Shown here: positions 35,091 through 45,124 of the stretch, piece after piece
How the letters are laid out: each line of letters opens with the position of its first letter
How positions within the stretch are numbered: position 1 is the first letter of the stretch
Assembly: GCA_965153355.1 (NCBI GenBank)
Contig: OZ231127.1
Location: 65,410,001 to 65,474,000 of the forward strand
Reading direction: 5' to 3'
DNA: 64,000 bases
From: Flaccisagitta enflata
Lineage: Eukaryota > Chaetognatha > Sagittoidea > Aphragmophora
The notes under the pieces: generated by a model
The model's database searches: none
The model's input: the letters and a program-made list of their open reading frames with translations, nothing else
What the model was told of the DNA's origin: nothing
Made by a program: the position numbers and the translations under genes

Positions 35091-35375
35091 TTTTAAGTGC
35101 GTCCTTGCACTTCTATAAAAGGTCATGTCCGTCGGTTGGTCGGTTGATTGGTCGATTGGTTGGTCGGTTGGTTGGTAACACAATCGTTTGAAATGCGCAA
35201 AACGGCTCACTCTGACGTATTTTTTCATTTCTATCACCTTTCATGCCTTACCACATTCATTTTCGTTCATTCATTCATTCATTCATTCATTCATTCATTC
35301 ATTCATCAAAAACGTTCATTCACAAATTCTTAATCAAGCGAGGCGCACTTATTGGCCTTCACTTGGCCTTGCTCC
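35091..35375 (+). mobile_element. HCE, GTGCG-stem variant carrying (ATTC)n
   Basis: TTTTAAGTGCGTCCTTGCAC, TTCTATAAAAGGTC, ATGTCCGTCGG with GGTTGGTC repeats, an (ATTC)n run (35262-35308), then GAGGCGCACTTATTGGCC and TTGGCCTTGC. The stem is GTGC/GCAC and the return strand is GCGCACTT. Confidence 0.65.
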
Positions 35376-35722
35376 TATACTTAAGCTTTTTTCTTTTGTG
35401 CAATCATACATAGCTCATTGTCAAATTTGCCAAGACTTGCCTATGATACCAAGGAACAGGCAGAAAAATGAAAACTCTATCTAGAAACCATGAAAAATGA
35501 AGTTAACCAAGAATAGAGGCATGCTAATTTGTGGGTTGATCGGTATGTATACATTCATCACTTCATCGTCGCGAAAAAATAAAGCAAAGAGAAAAAAATT
35601 CACATATCATTATATGTGATATTTCTAAATAATGGAAGAATTAAAATAGAATCAAGTAAAGCCAAAATTTGGACCATCACCCCTACAACACCAAAATACA
35701 AAAACTGAACAGAGACAGTGAT

Positions 35723-35944
35723 TCATTGAATTTTCTGCGCGTGAGCAACAAGTTGAAAGAGGAACTTCAACTGCTGTGAATCAGAGAGAAATCTCTGATC
35801 TGTTTCCTTCGTTGACAGTATGCTCCATGCCATGTCATAGTTGTTGGTGAGCTGCTTCTTCTCCATGAGCTTCAAGGCACAAAGAAATAAGCCGGATTTT
35901 TCAACTCCATCCAGACAGTGAATGAGCAACTTTCCATCGGACAA
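35723..35944 (-). pseudogene. PTP exon c: D2 P-loop and C-terminus
   Basis: The acceptor CATTTCCTAAG ends at 35945. The exon codes LSDGKLLIHCLDGVEKSGLF and ends ...LVAHAQKIQ with TGA. Open throughout. Confidence 0.8.
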
Positions 35945-36166
35945 CTTAGGAAATGCAGATAATTACTTGTAATGATAAGTAGTTTCGAGGCTTGCTTAAT
36001 GAAATTTAATCATGAGCATTGACTAACAACCGCAGAAACTTTGACCATTGTAGCCCGTAGCCCGTAGCCCGTAGCCCGTGGGGCGGAAATAAATCATTGA
36101 TGAGCATGGCAGGATAGAAAGGATTTGAATGCCGTTCAGTTCAACAAAATTCATTTTAACAACTAC

Positions 36167-36312
36167 CTTTTTCACGGCTTGCTTGATAAGTTTCAGATAG
36201 GCGTCTAGGTCCGTTGGGGTACAGTCTGAAGCCGGAGAGCCATCTGCTTGAAATTCATCCTTCCATCCGATGTGTTCGATCAATTCAATTGCAAGTGGAG
36301 GTTCCTCAGAGT
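36167..36312 (-). pseudogene. PTP exon b: D2 WPD-like region
   Basis: The acceptor CTCTCTGCAG is at 36314-36313, and its pyrimidine tract is the (GA)n microsatellite read on the other strand. The exon codes SEEPPLAIELIEHIGWKDEF then ...LDAYLKLIKQAVKK. Donor AAAAAG-GTAGTT; phase 0. Confidence 0.8.
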
Positions 36313-36313
36313 C

Positions 36314-36387
<74 letters not shown>
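36313..36387. repeat. (GA)n microsatellite abutting the PTP splice acceptor
   Basis: About 35 GA units. On the gene strand it is (CT)n ending TGCAG at the exon border. Confidence 0.95.
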
Positions 36388-36389
<2 letters not shown>

Positions 36390-36592
36390 AAAATAGAAAT
36401 AGATAAAGTATAAAAAAAAGGTTAGCATTCATGTAGGTACTCATTTTTTTGCGTGTATCAACTCATCAACTCATTTTTATGAACCAATTAATACTATTGT
36501 TGGTCTGAAATGCAGCAACAGTGAAAATGACAAAAATGACAACAGTTTTTATCTATTTGTCTCCAAAGGACGCTTCCGGGTAAATGGCTAAC

Positions 36593-37654
36593 CTCGAAGC
36601 GAGAGCTCGATTCTGTGAGACACCCAAGGTTTGGATTTTTTCGCTCCTCGCGCCGACTTTCGGTTGGCAACGACAAAAGGAGGCCACGAAATGAAGCTTC
36701 GCTCATATTCACCTTCACTCTCACCAATATCACTACTGGGCCAGTACCGAGGTGCGTCCTCTCTCAGAGTCTGGTCAAGAACGACGATGGTTTTGATCTT
36801 CCGCTCCCAAACGGCGGCCAAGAATTCAGGAACATTCTTTTTTGACGGTGATTTAGTGCAAAAGATTTTTCCCATCTCCGCGTACGTGTCTGACACGTTA
36901 CCTGCGATGAAAGAATCCCATTCTGCTGGGACGATCATGTCAAGTGAAATCCGGTTATTATTTGAATTGGACGACTCGCTTAACGGTTGTTGTTGCAAAT
37001 ATTCATTTATGCCTTTTTCGCACGTGTTGCGTTCATGGTTGCTGCTGCTGCTGCCTGGTGACAATGGATCGAAAGCTCGACTACCGCAGATGACTAAGAT
37101 CTCTTGAACGAATGTAAACTGCTCCATGGTGCGCACCATATTGATGCGGTCTTGGCGAAGTTGTCTGTCTCAACGATGTTAACATCTGGACCGTTGGCTT
37201 TTATCTCGTCAATGAGGTTGTAGAGCGCTATGAAAGTACCACTTTGACCTACACCATCGCTGCAATGAACTAAGACTGGAGGTATGGAATCGGGTGCTCT
37301 TGATCTTGGCTGCTCTACAACACTTTCCTTAACTTCCCTCATGAAGGATGCTATGGCCGCTTTTGACTTGGGAATACCTTGATCTGGCCAACCATGGAAA
37401 TGGAGCTGCTTTACTTTTCTTACAGTGTCTTCAACATAACCATCTGAACTTTCTGATTGATGGGTCAGAACCATTTGCCGCTTTGTATACGGAGCAAAGA
37501 TTGACTCTATTTCAGTAGAAATGGACAAAATTCCAACCGCATCTTCCTTTTTGCTCAATTTCATTGCTTTGCCCACGTCAGGCCAATACTTTTGGCACTT
37601 TTTGACGTTGTTCTCTACCAGATCAGTCAGCATGATAATGAGAATGATGCGTTG
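36593..37654 (-). pseudogene. PTP exon a: D1 second half and D2 first half, with frameshift
   Basis: The acceptor TCCTCATTAG is at 37656-37655. The exon is open to about 37175 in one frame and from about 37170 to 36593 in the next. Donor CTTCGAG-GTTAGC; phase 1. Confidence 0.75.
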
Positions 37655-38008
37655 CTAATGAGGAATGAAAGAATGTTATTGTAACAAAACAATTGTTTTC
37701 TTATTCTTGATCATGTTGTGTCTTAGCTTCTTACTTTTGTTAAAATCCGCTCTTCTTTACGATAGGCTTTATCCATCCATCCGTCCACCTGTCATTTCGT
37801 CTGTCTGACTGTTCTATGATGCTCCAGTTGAGCAAAAACAAAGAACCAAAATCAAAGAACAATGGCAGGGTTTGGATATATCGTTGTACCCCGAGGGTAA
37901 TTATTAATTAAGCTGCTAGCTAAAGAACTCTATAACTTATAGTATAAGAGGGTGTGTCTGTCGGTAGGTCCATAGGTTTGTAACGCAAAATTTTGGCTGA
38001 CGCGAAAC

Positions 38009-38247
38009 TTTTTTTAGACGCGTGCTACGCTACGCTACGCTACGCTACGCTACGCTACGCTACGCTACGCTACGCGTGACCGCTTTGTCGGTCCGTCGAT
38101 CCGTCTGTCGGTCCGTCTAATACACTACTTTTTTTGTTTTTTTGCGGTGTTTGGCCTCACTGCTCCTGCCCTAATGATCAAATGACCTCAAATACAGTCC
38201 CTGCCTACCCGCATGCGACTGGGGTAGCCGTGTATCCGGCCTTGTTT
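38009..38247 (+). mobile_element. HCE with expanded (TACGC)n hairpin
   Basis: TTTTTTAGACGCGTGCTACG, then about 10 TACGC units (38027-38075), GTGACCGCTTTGTCGGTCCG, CCTCACTGCTCCTGCCC, ACCCGCATGCGACTGGGGTA, GCCGTGTATCCGGCCTTGTT. The pentamer comes from the hairpin's own GTGCTACGC. Confidence 0.85.
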
Positions 38248-38340
38248 ATATAACAACTGAGTGAATAAGAACATCAAGGCTTCAAATGGCCCGAAAGTTA
38301 AGATCAATTAATGAACATATGAAAGCTCTGAATTACAAGA

Positions 38341-38819
38341 AACAAGGCCAACACCTATCTGTCGCGTGCGAGACTTACACAATTACTTAATTACATAGCC
38401 ACATCGCTATAATGACTTTGATTGAATTTATTTGACCCACGATGACTTAAAATGATTTGAAACGACTTAAAATGACCAAAATGATTTAAGTGACTAAATG
38501 ACTTAAATAGACTTGATTTGACTTAAAATGACTATGATTGACTTAAATTGTCCTAGAATGACCTAAATCAACTTGAACTGATCTAAATTGACTTAAATTC
38601 TAAAATCACTAAAATGACTAAAATGACTAAAATGAATGAAATGACTCATGTTGACTTAAAATGACCTAAAATGACTTAAAATGACCTTATTTGATGTAAA
38701 ATGATCTTATTGCCTTACAATTAGGTAAAAGGAATAAACCGAATGAAGAAAGTAAAATGTGATCGCCCGACCAACCGACCCACCAACCGACGGACGAACA
38801 GACAAAGGGCAACTAAAAA
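38341..38819 (-). mobile_element. HCE variant with (TGACTTAAAA)n core
   Basis: AACAAGGCCAACACCTATCT, GTCGCGTGCGAGACTTAC, about 300 bp of TGACTTAAAA-like decamers, then GACCAACCGACCCACCAACC and ACAAAGGGCAACTAAAAA. The same plan is at 40952-41210 and 54806-55123. Confidence 0.7.
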
Positions 38820-38957
38820 CTTTTGCTAATATTCAAAAAAAATTGTTAAAATACTTGAAATAAATGTAATTACAATAATCTTAAACTATTTCTTATTCAA
38901 ATATTATGAAATCTCTCCAGATTTTAAAACTTTGTATTCATTTTAACAGTTATTGAT

Positions 38958-39239
38958 AACAAGGCCAGATACACGGCTACCCTAGTCGCGCGGGGGTGGG
39001 CAGGAGCAGTGCTGGAGAAAGTCACCAGGGCATCTGGGAAGGAGCCGTATGCTCAAAAAACTAAACAGGCGGATGCGGCCACCCAGTTGCCAGTTAGGTG
39101 GGCAGTAGCGGAAATGCGCGTTCCCACTTTTTCAACTCGGCGTAATATAGCTCACAAAGCGTGACAACTCGAGCGTGACGGACCAACGGATGGGCGGACA
39201 AAGCCTCTGATAGAGTTGCATGTCCGCAACTACTTATAA
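38958..39239 (-). mobile_element. Chimeric HCE (GTCGC 3' end, GTTGC 5' end)
   Basis: Begins AACAAGGCCAGATACACGGC with TAGTCGCGCGGGGGTGGG. It later shows CCACCCAGTTGCCAG, GCGGAAATGCGCG, then AAAGCCTCTGATAGAGTTGC and ATGTCCGCAACTA. The two parts belong to different subfamilies. Confidence 0.6.
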
Positions 39240-39253
39240 GAAAATATTATTCG

Positions 39254-39963
39254 CAAAAGCGTTAGATGGTCAGCGGTACCGTTGCCCCTATGTGAGTATA
39301 TGTGAGTGTGACTGGTGAAGGCAGCGGCCTAAGGAGCCGATGACCTATGCAATTAAGCCATGATACCTGTGATTTAAGCCTCAAGGCACAATTGATTTGA
39401 AACATAAGGCTGGAAATTTGAGAGCTTAAGGCTACAGGATTTGGGAGCTTTAAGAGGCTGGGATTTGAGCTTTAGGCACAGGATATGGCTTATGAGGCTG
39501 GGATTTGAAGTCTAGGCTGTGATTTCAGGCTTCGAGGCTTTGACTTAAGGCTTTAGGATAGGATTTGAGCTATGAGGCTGTGATTTGGCCTCAAGGAGGC
39601 TGGGACCCCGAGGCAGGGAGCTGGAATTTTGAGCTTTGAGGCTTGTGTGACCTCAAGAGGCTGGAATGTAGAGCCTCCAGACATGAAATTTAAGCTTCAA
39701 GGTTGAGATTTGAGCCTCAAGGTTGGAATTTGAGCCTTGAGGTTGGGATTTGGGGCAGGTTAGGATTTGGGACTCGAGGCTAGGATTTGGGCATGAGGCT
39801 AGAATTTGTGCCTGGGAACTAGGATATAGGCCCAGGGCCAAGATATGGCTTTGGAGGGTGGACGGAGAAGAAGGGAGAGAAGAAGGAAAATTTCCCCTAT
39901 GTGTGAAAGCATAGGTCATCAGCCCCTTAGGGGCCGCTGCCCAAAAGGGGACCGACATACCAA
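39254..39963. mobile_element. GHME C
   Basis: Left: GCAAAAGCGTTAGATGGTCA, GCGGTACCGTTGCCCC, GCAGCGGCC...GCCGATGACCTATG. A degenerate array of GGCTGGGATTTGAG units fills 39360-39840. Right: CCCCTATGTGTGAAAGCATA, GGTCATCAGCCCC, TTAGGGGCCGCTGCCC. Confidence 0.75.
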
Positions 39964-40094
39964 CCGACCGACCGACAAAGCGGGGTGTAGAGTAGTTGGG
40001 ATAACTTATGTCGTGACTGTCGGAATCGACCGTCCCACCCCATGGTGACGGTCCTTCGACATCATGGTCAAAAACCGTCACGACATATGGACAG

Positions 40095-40203
<109 letters not shown>

Positions 40204-40204
40204 C

Positions 40205-40480
40205 AAATCTGGATTACCATCGATTCTTTTTCCTGGTCCGAGGACAAAGGTTATAAAGGTTATAACCAGATTCTCACCAAGTCCTTATGTATTGGTTATT
40301 CTTAAAAATGAGCGTTTTGTTGGAATCATTGGATGTGTAGGCCTACGTAGTTTTTATTTGTTGAACATAATCATTTCATGATTCTTTGAAAAAAAAAGGA
40401 AACAGCCAGTTCTTTTAAAGTTGTTTCTTATAAAAAGAAAGATTTGACCATTACCATTCAACAACTCAACGTAGTAACCT
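40205..40480. other. Unassigned sequence
   Basis: Nothing recognised between the two microsatellites. Confidence 0.35.
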
Positions 40481-40483
40481 ATT

Positions 40484-40572
40484 CATTCATTCATTCATTC
40501 ATTCATTCATTCATTCATTCATTCATTCACTCATTCATTCATTCATTCTTTCATTCATTCATTCATTCATTC
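40484..40572. repeat. (ATTC)n microsatellite
   Basis: About 22 units. Confidence 0.95.
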
Positions 40573-40778
40573 ACCAATTGTGAATCCGCCAGGACTGAGA
40601 CAGAGGGAACCAATTGTCAAACAACATAAGGTCTGCTGCATAATGTAGAAACGAAACGGAAATGGCATGACCGCAACGACATTTAGCAGAGACGATGTCG
40701 GAACTTAAGAGAAGACATTTGAGGGAAACGAAACTTGAGATAACCAATAGGATTTTAGCTAAGGTCGATGATCTCTAG

Positions 40779-40806
40779 TGTAGAGTCGCGTAGCACGCGA
40801 CTTATA
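40779..40806 (-). mobile_element. HCE 5' hairpin only
   Basis: GTGTAGAGTCGCGTAGCACG followed by CGACTTATAA: the terminal hairpin without the CCGT part. Confidence 0.6.
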
Positions 40807-40951
40807 ATATATCAAGTATTATTGAATAAAAGTGAATCTTAAGATTTACTATAGTTTGTACAGTGTTTTGAATAAGGAACGGTTTAAGAACTTTGAAGGC
40901 TTGATTTGGCCCCAAAAAAAAAAAAAAAAAGAACATGAAGCCTTTGAAAAA

Positions 40952-41210
40952 AACAAGGCCAACACCTATAAGTCGCGTGCAGGACATAAATAGCTTAAGA
41001 TGACTTAAATTGACTTTAAATGACTCAAGGTGACCAGAAATGACTTAAAATGACTTAAAATGACTTTAATGACCATATTGACCTTATTGACTTAAGTGAC
41101 TTAATATAACTTAATATGACTAAAAATGACTTAGAATGACTTAGAATGACTCAAAATGACTTGAAATGACTTATAATGACTTAGAATGACTTATGATGGC
41201 ATTTGGGAAG
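40952..41210 (-). mobile_element. HCE variant with (TGACTTAAAA)n core, 3' half
   Basis: AACAAGGCCAACACCTATAA, GTCGCGTGCAGGAC and about 200 bp of TGACTTAAAA/TGACTTAGAA decamers. It breaks at GHME D. Confidence 0.65.
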
Positions 41211-41237
41211 GAGCTGTGAGCCCAAAAAGCTTAACAG

Positions 41238-41958
41238 GTCGCCCAAGGGCAATATGTGGTCAGCGATACCCGTTGCCCTGCTTTGAGTGATTGTGAATTG
41301 GAGTGAGGGGAAGCAGGGCAGCGGCCCCGAAGGGGACGAAGTCCTGTAGAACACAGGGGGACTTTCGTTTGTCCTACCTGAAGAAGTGGATGAGATGCTA
41401 TAGAGGGCTGACTGAAGGCATTCAAGAGCCTAAACTGAGAATGCCGATTGGAAGCTTGAGAGGGCTGACTTGAGGCTTGAGAGAGCTGGATTAAGGCTTG
41501 AAAGGCCAGAGGACTGATTTGAAGCCTGGGAGCAATGAATTGAGGTTTAGATGGCTGATTTGAGGCCTGAGAGGCCTAATTTGAGGCATGAGAGTCCAGG
41601 TTTGAGGCCTCAGAATTTGGATTTGAGGCCTGAGAAGCCAGATTTGAGGCCTGAGCGGCCAGATTTGAGGCCTGAGGGGCCAGATTCAAAGCCTGAGAGG
41701 CTTGAGAGGTCAGATTTGAGGCCTGAGAGGCCAGATTTGAGGCCTGAGAGGCCAGATTTGAGGCCTGAGAGGCCAGATTTGAGGCCTGGGAGGCTGCATT
41801 TGAGACCTGAGAGGCCTGATTTGAGGCCTGAGAGGCCAGATTTGAGGCCTTAGGGGTCTGATGAAGGGGGGGGACTAAATGAACGAATGGACGGACGGAC
41901 GAACGAAAGTCCCCCTGTGTTCTACAGGACTTCGTCCCCTTCGGGGCCGCTGCCCAAA
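41238..41958. mobile_element. GHME D
   Basis: Left: CAGCGATACCCGTTGCCC, GCAGCGGCCCCGAAGGGGAC, GAAGTCCTGTAGAACACAGG, GGGACTTTCGTTTGTCC. About 18 units of GAGGCCTGAGAGGCCAGATT fill 41450-41860. Right: GGACGAACGAAAGTCCCCC, TGTGTTCTACAGGACTTCGT, CCCCTTCGGGGCCGCTGCCC. The termini are about 60-bp inverted repeats. Confidence 0.88.
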
Positions 41959-41976
41959 AACGCCAAAAAAGTAAAA

Positions 41977-42475
41977 GTCGCAAAAGCGTTAGATGGTCTG
42001 AGATACCCGTGGTTAAAGTTGAAGGGGAAGCAGGCCAGTGGCCCCAAAGGGGTCGATGACCTCTGCTTTCACACATATGGTGAATTTTCTCCTTCTCCTC
42101 CTCCTCCTCCGTCTGTTTGCCCCCCCCCCAGGCTCGAGGCTCGAACCCCAGACCTGAGACCCAAATCCCAGCCTCGTGGCCCAAATCCTAGCCTCAAGGC
42201 CTAAATCCTAGCCTGGAGGCCCAAATCCTAGCCTGGAGGCCCAAATCCTAGTCGGAGGCTGGGATCTGGGTCTCTTAGCTGGGATTTGGGCCTCCAGGCT
42301 GAAATTTGAGCCTCAAGGCTAGGATTTGGGCCTCCAGGCTAGGATTTGGGCCTTGAGGCTAGGATTTGGGCTACAAGGCTGGGATTTGGGTCTCAGGACT
42401 GGGATTTGAGCCTCAACCTGGGGGAAGGATGGACGGAGAGAAGGAGAAGGAGGAAAAGAAAAAATTATATATGTA
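41977..42475. mobile_element. GHME E with inverted array
   Basis: Left: GTCGCAAAAGCGTTAGATGG, GCCAGTGGCCCCAAAGGGGT, CGATGACCTCTG. The array reads AGGCCCAAATCCTAGCCTGG to about 42245 and then the opposite strand to 42415. The right hairpin is missing. Confidence 0.75.
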
Positions 42476-42514
42476 ATAGCAGATATCATACTATTGAGCC
42501 ACTGCCAAACAATC

Positions 42515-43078
42515 ATCCAAGGATCGCACATGGTCAGCGGTACCCGATGCCCTGCTTGGAGTGATTAGCTGAAGAAGTGGAGTGAGAGCAGGGCAGCGGC
42601 CCCAAAGGGCCGATGTCCTGTAGGACACAGGAGTGAATTTCCATACGTCCTGAGAGGGCACATTTGGGAATTTTGCATTTTTTCAATTTTTGTCAATTTG
42701 CCATGCATTATTCAATGGGAACTTGAGGTCTGAGAGGCTGGATATAAGGCCCAAGAGGCTGGATTTGAGGCCAAAGAGGCTGGATTTGAGGCCTGAGAGG
42801 CTGGATTTGAGGCCCAAGAGGCTGGATTTGAGGCCTGAGAGGCTGGATTTGAGGCCTGAGAGGCTGGATTTGAGGCCTGGGAGACTGGATTTGAGGCCTG
42901 AGTGGCTGGATTTGAGGCCTGAGAGGCCAAATTTGAGGCCTGAGAGGCTGGATTTGAGAGGCTTAAGAAGGTTCTGGGGGGGGGACGGACGGACGGACGG
43001 ACGGACGGACGGACGTACGTATGGAAATTCACCCCTGTGTCCTACAGGACATCGGCCCTTTGGGGCCGCTGCCCAAAA
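42515..43078. mobile_element. GHME F
   Basis: Left: CACATGGTCAGCGGTACCCG, GCGGCCCCAAAGGGCCGATG, TCCTGTAGGACACAGGAGTG, AATTTCCATACGTCC. About 12 units of GAGGCTGGATTTGAGGCCTG follow. Right: GGACGTACGTATGGAAATTC, ACCCCTGTGTCCTACAGGAC, ATCGGCCCTTTGGGGCCGCT. The inverted termini are about 55 bp. Confidence 0.88.
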
Positions 43079-43084
43079 AGGGGA

Positions 43085-43172
43085 CCAACGGAACAACCGA
43101 CCAACCAACCAACCAACCGACCAACCAACCAACAAAGCGGGATGTAGAGTGGCGTAGCACGCGACTAAAAAG
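43085..43172 (-). mobile_element. HCE 5' part with (CCAA)n
   Basis: CCAACCAACC repeats, ACAAAGCGGGATGTAGAGTG, GCGTAGCACGCGACTAAAAA. It directly follows GHME F. Confidence 0.7.
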
Positions 43173-43381
43173 CTGATTCTGTACAGATGTTATACATGTT
43201 ATACAGATGTTCAATGATGTTGGTTGACCCATAACGACTAACTTTTCATTATGCGTATCTCTTTTGTGCCCTCTCCATTTTTACCATTTCACCTTGGTGT
43301 TGACAAACATGATATAATGATAAATGAAACATACAACCTCGCATTTAATGATACAAATAAAAAATCAATCATGCTTTGGTA

Positions 43382-44352
43382 ACTATGGCAAAAAAAAAAG
43401 CGAACAGTTACTTCTTTTGCTTATAAATCCTTTGAAACTTCACCCAGTGTGCTGAAATTTTTATTGTAGTTACTTTTTGGTATTATTAAGCATCACTGAA
43501 AAAATCGATGTCCTGCTCTAAATAGTTTAGGAATTATAGATTTTTTAAAAGTGCTTGTCCGATGATCAGAAATTCAACGTACACACATAAGAATTTCCAA
43601 AGAATGAATCAACAAATCTAAAAAAAACGCACGAAATCTAGTCCGATTTTGATGAAATTTGAAGTGGAGGTAGACCACATTGTTAGCAGGCTGTGGTAAA
43701 AATTTCATAACAAAACTCCGATTATTTTAGCAGAAACAGCAAATTTTCCAAAACTTTTTTTTATGGGTTTAAGAATAAAGTTAATAAAGATGAAACCTGA
43801 AATATGAAGTAATGCTATGGCCGTAGTTTTTTACCGATTATCATGATTTTTTTATTGGTAACTTTTGTACATATGAGTAATCTCCAGTAAAATTTTTGTG
43901 AAGATGGAAGCATTTTTAGTCGCCCAAATTGCAAAAATATTCTTAGGTATCTGAATATTTATTATCCTGAGCAAGCTTACAATCAACCAATATGTACCCC
44001 ACTAGACTTTATCTGAGTAGAAGCGAATTTTGCCTAGTATTAGTAAATAGCACCATCAGACTACAGTTCAAAAATCATAACAAAACTCCCAAAACTTTTT
44101 GCACAATGCTAATTTTACTAAAAATAGAATTATTTTGATTTAGGATAAATGTCATCTCTGGCAGTCAAAAAAAGAGGTGACTTCAGTAAAAACGTGATAA
44201 CGGCTAAAGTATTCAACGGATTTTGATGAAATTTTAACCAGACATAGTCCAAATCATAGTTATCATTCCCTGTAAATTTTGTGCAAATTGGTCAACTGCT
44301 TTTTATGTTTTTGCTCTCTCAAAATTCGTTCGCTTTTTTATTTTGCCATAGT
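43382..44352. mobile_element. TIR element, ACTATGGCAAAA ends, 971 bp
   Basis: TA-ACTATGGCAAAAAAAAAA then GCGAACAG at the left. GTTCGCTTTTTTATTTTGCC then ATAGT-TA at the right. The interior repeats phrases such as GATTTTGATGAAATTT (twice) and CATAACAAAACTCC (twice). No ORF. Confidence 0.8.
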
Positions 44353-44356
44353 TAAT

Positions 44357-44640
44357 GTTTTATAGTCAGGGACAATACCAAGTATATTACAACAGTTGGG
44401 TGTACACAAGGTCATATCAGGGTTTGGGTTAGGGCCCGCTCTGGAAATATGACTACAAATCAGCACCAATTAAAGACATTACAGAAAAACCTACAAAATT
44501 TTGAAAAAGAAAATCTTCAATTCAAGTAAAGAGCTCGGGAGAGCTGATTAATGATCACTCAAATGATTCAGCTGTGATAGCTTGATAGTAATTTTCAATT
44601 GGGATTAAAGTCTGTAAATGTGCAGATTACGCCTGTCAGA
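44357..44640. other. Unassigned sequence
   Basis: Nothing recognised. Confidence 0.35.
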
Positions 44641-45124
44641 GACTAAACTAGTCATCCAAGGATCGCACATGGTCAGCGCTACCCGATGCCCTGCTTGGAG
44701 TAATCTAGTGAAGAAGTGGAGTGAGAGCCTCAAAGGGCCGATGTCCTGTGGAACACAGGGGTGGATTTCCAAACGTCCTGAGTGGGCAAGTTTCAGGCCT
44801 TAGATGACTAATGGCTGGTTGGAGAGCATATATGAGCTCTGGAGGGCAAATATGAGGCCTTGCGGGGGTCATGATTTGAAGCTCCTAGGGCTGATTGAAG
44901 GTGTGGAGGGCAGATTTGAGGTCTGTAGGGCAGATTTGAGGCATGGGGAGCTGATTTGAAACCTGGAAGGCTGATTTGAGGTCAGGGGGGCTAATTTGAG
45001 GCCTTGAGGGCTAAATTGAGGCCTGGGAGGGCTAATTCAAGGCCTCGATGGTTAATGGGGGGGTGATGGAAGGACGGAGAGAGGGACGGACAGATGGATT
45101 TCTGGAAATTGCCCCTGTGTTCTA

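Larger units (their letters stand above)
35723..37654 (-). pseudogene. Receptor-type protein tyrosine phosphatase fragment (half of D1 plus D2), probable pseudogene
   Basis: Exons: 37654-36593, 36312-36167 and 35944-35723, joined in phase. D1 starts mid-domain (IIMLTDLVENNVKKCQKYWP) and includes an intact WPD loop (GWPDQGIP). Its P-loop is VHCSDGVGQSG, so the catalytic Arg is Gln (CAA at 37246-37244). After IVET the frame is lost: the expected continuation RQLRQDRINMVRTMEQFTFV is one frame over, consistent with a net loss of 1 or 4 bases near 37175. D2 follows (IVVLDQTLREDAPRYWP), with WKD in place of WPD and a P-loop IHCLDGVEKSG, where Arg is Lys. The stop is at 35723. No exons for the first half of D1 or an ectodomain were found upstream. 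Vertebrate D2 domains are often inactive, but loss in D1 plus a frameshift suggests a dead or pseudo-enzyme copy. Confidence 0.8.

Noticed and set aside
37139-37175. A tiny intron at the phosphatase frame change
   Set aside because: A 19-base GT...AG stretch exists there, but removing it leads to neither correct frame, and such length is not known for animal introns.
42690-43157. Arrays at 6.3, 41.5 and 42.7 kb as CRISPR
   Set aside because: The units are contiguous degenerate minisatellites without unique spacers, bounded by transposon-like inverted termini in a eukaryotic genome.
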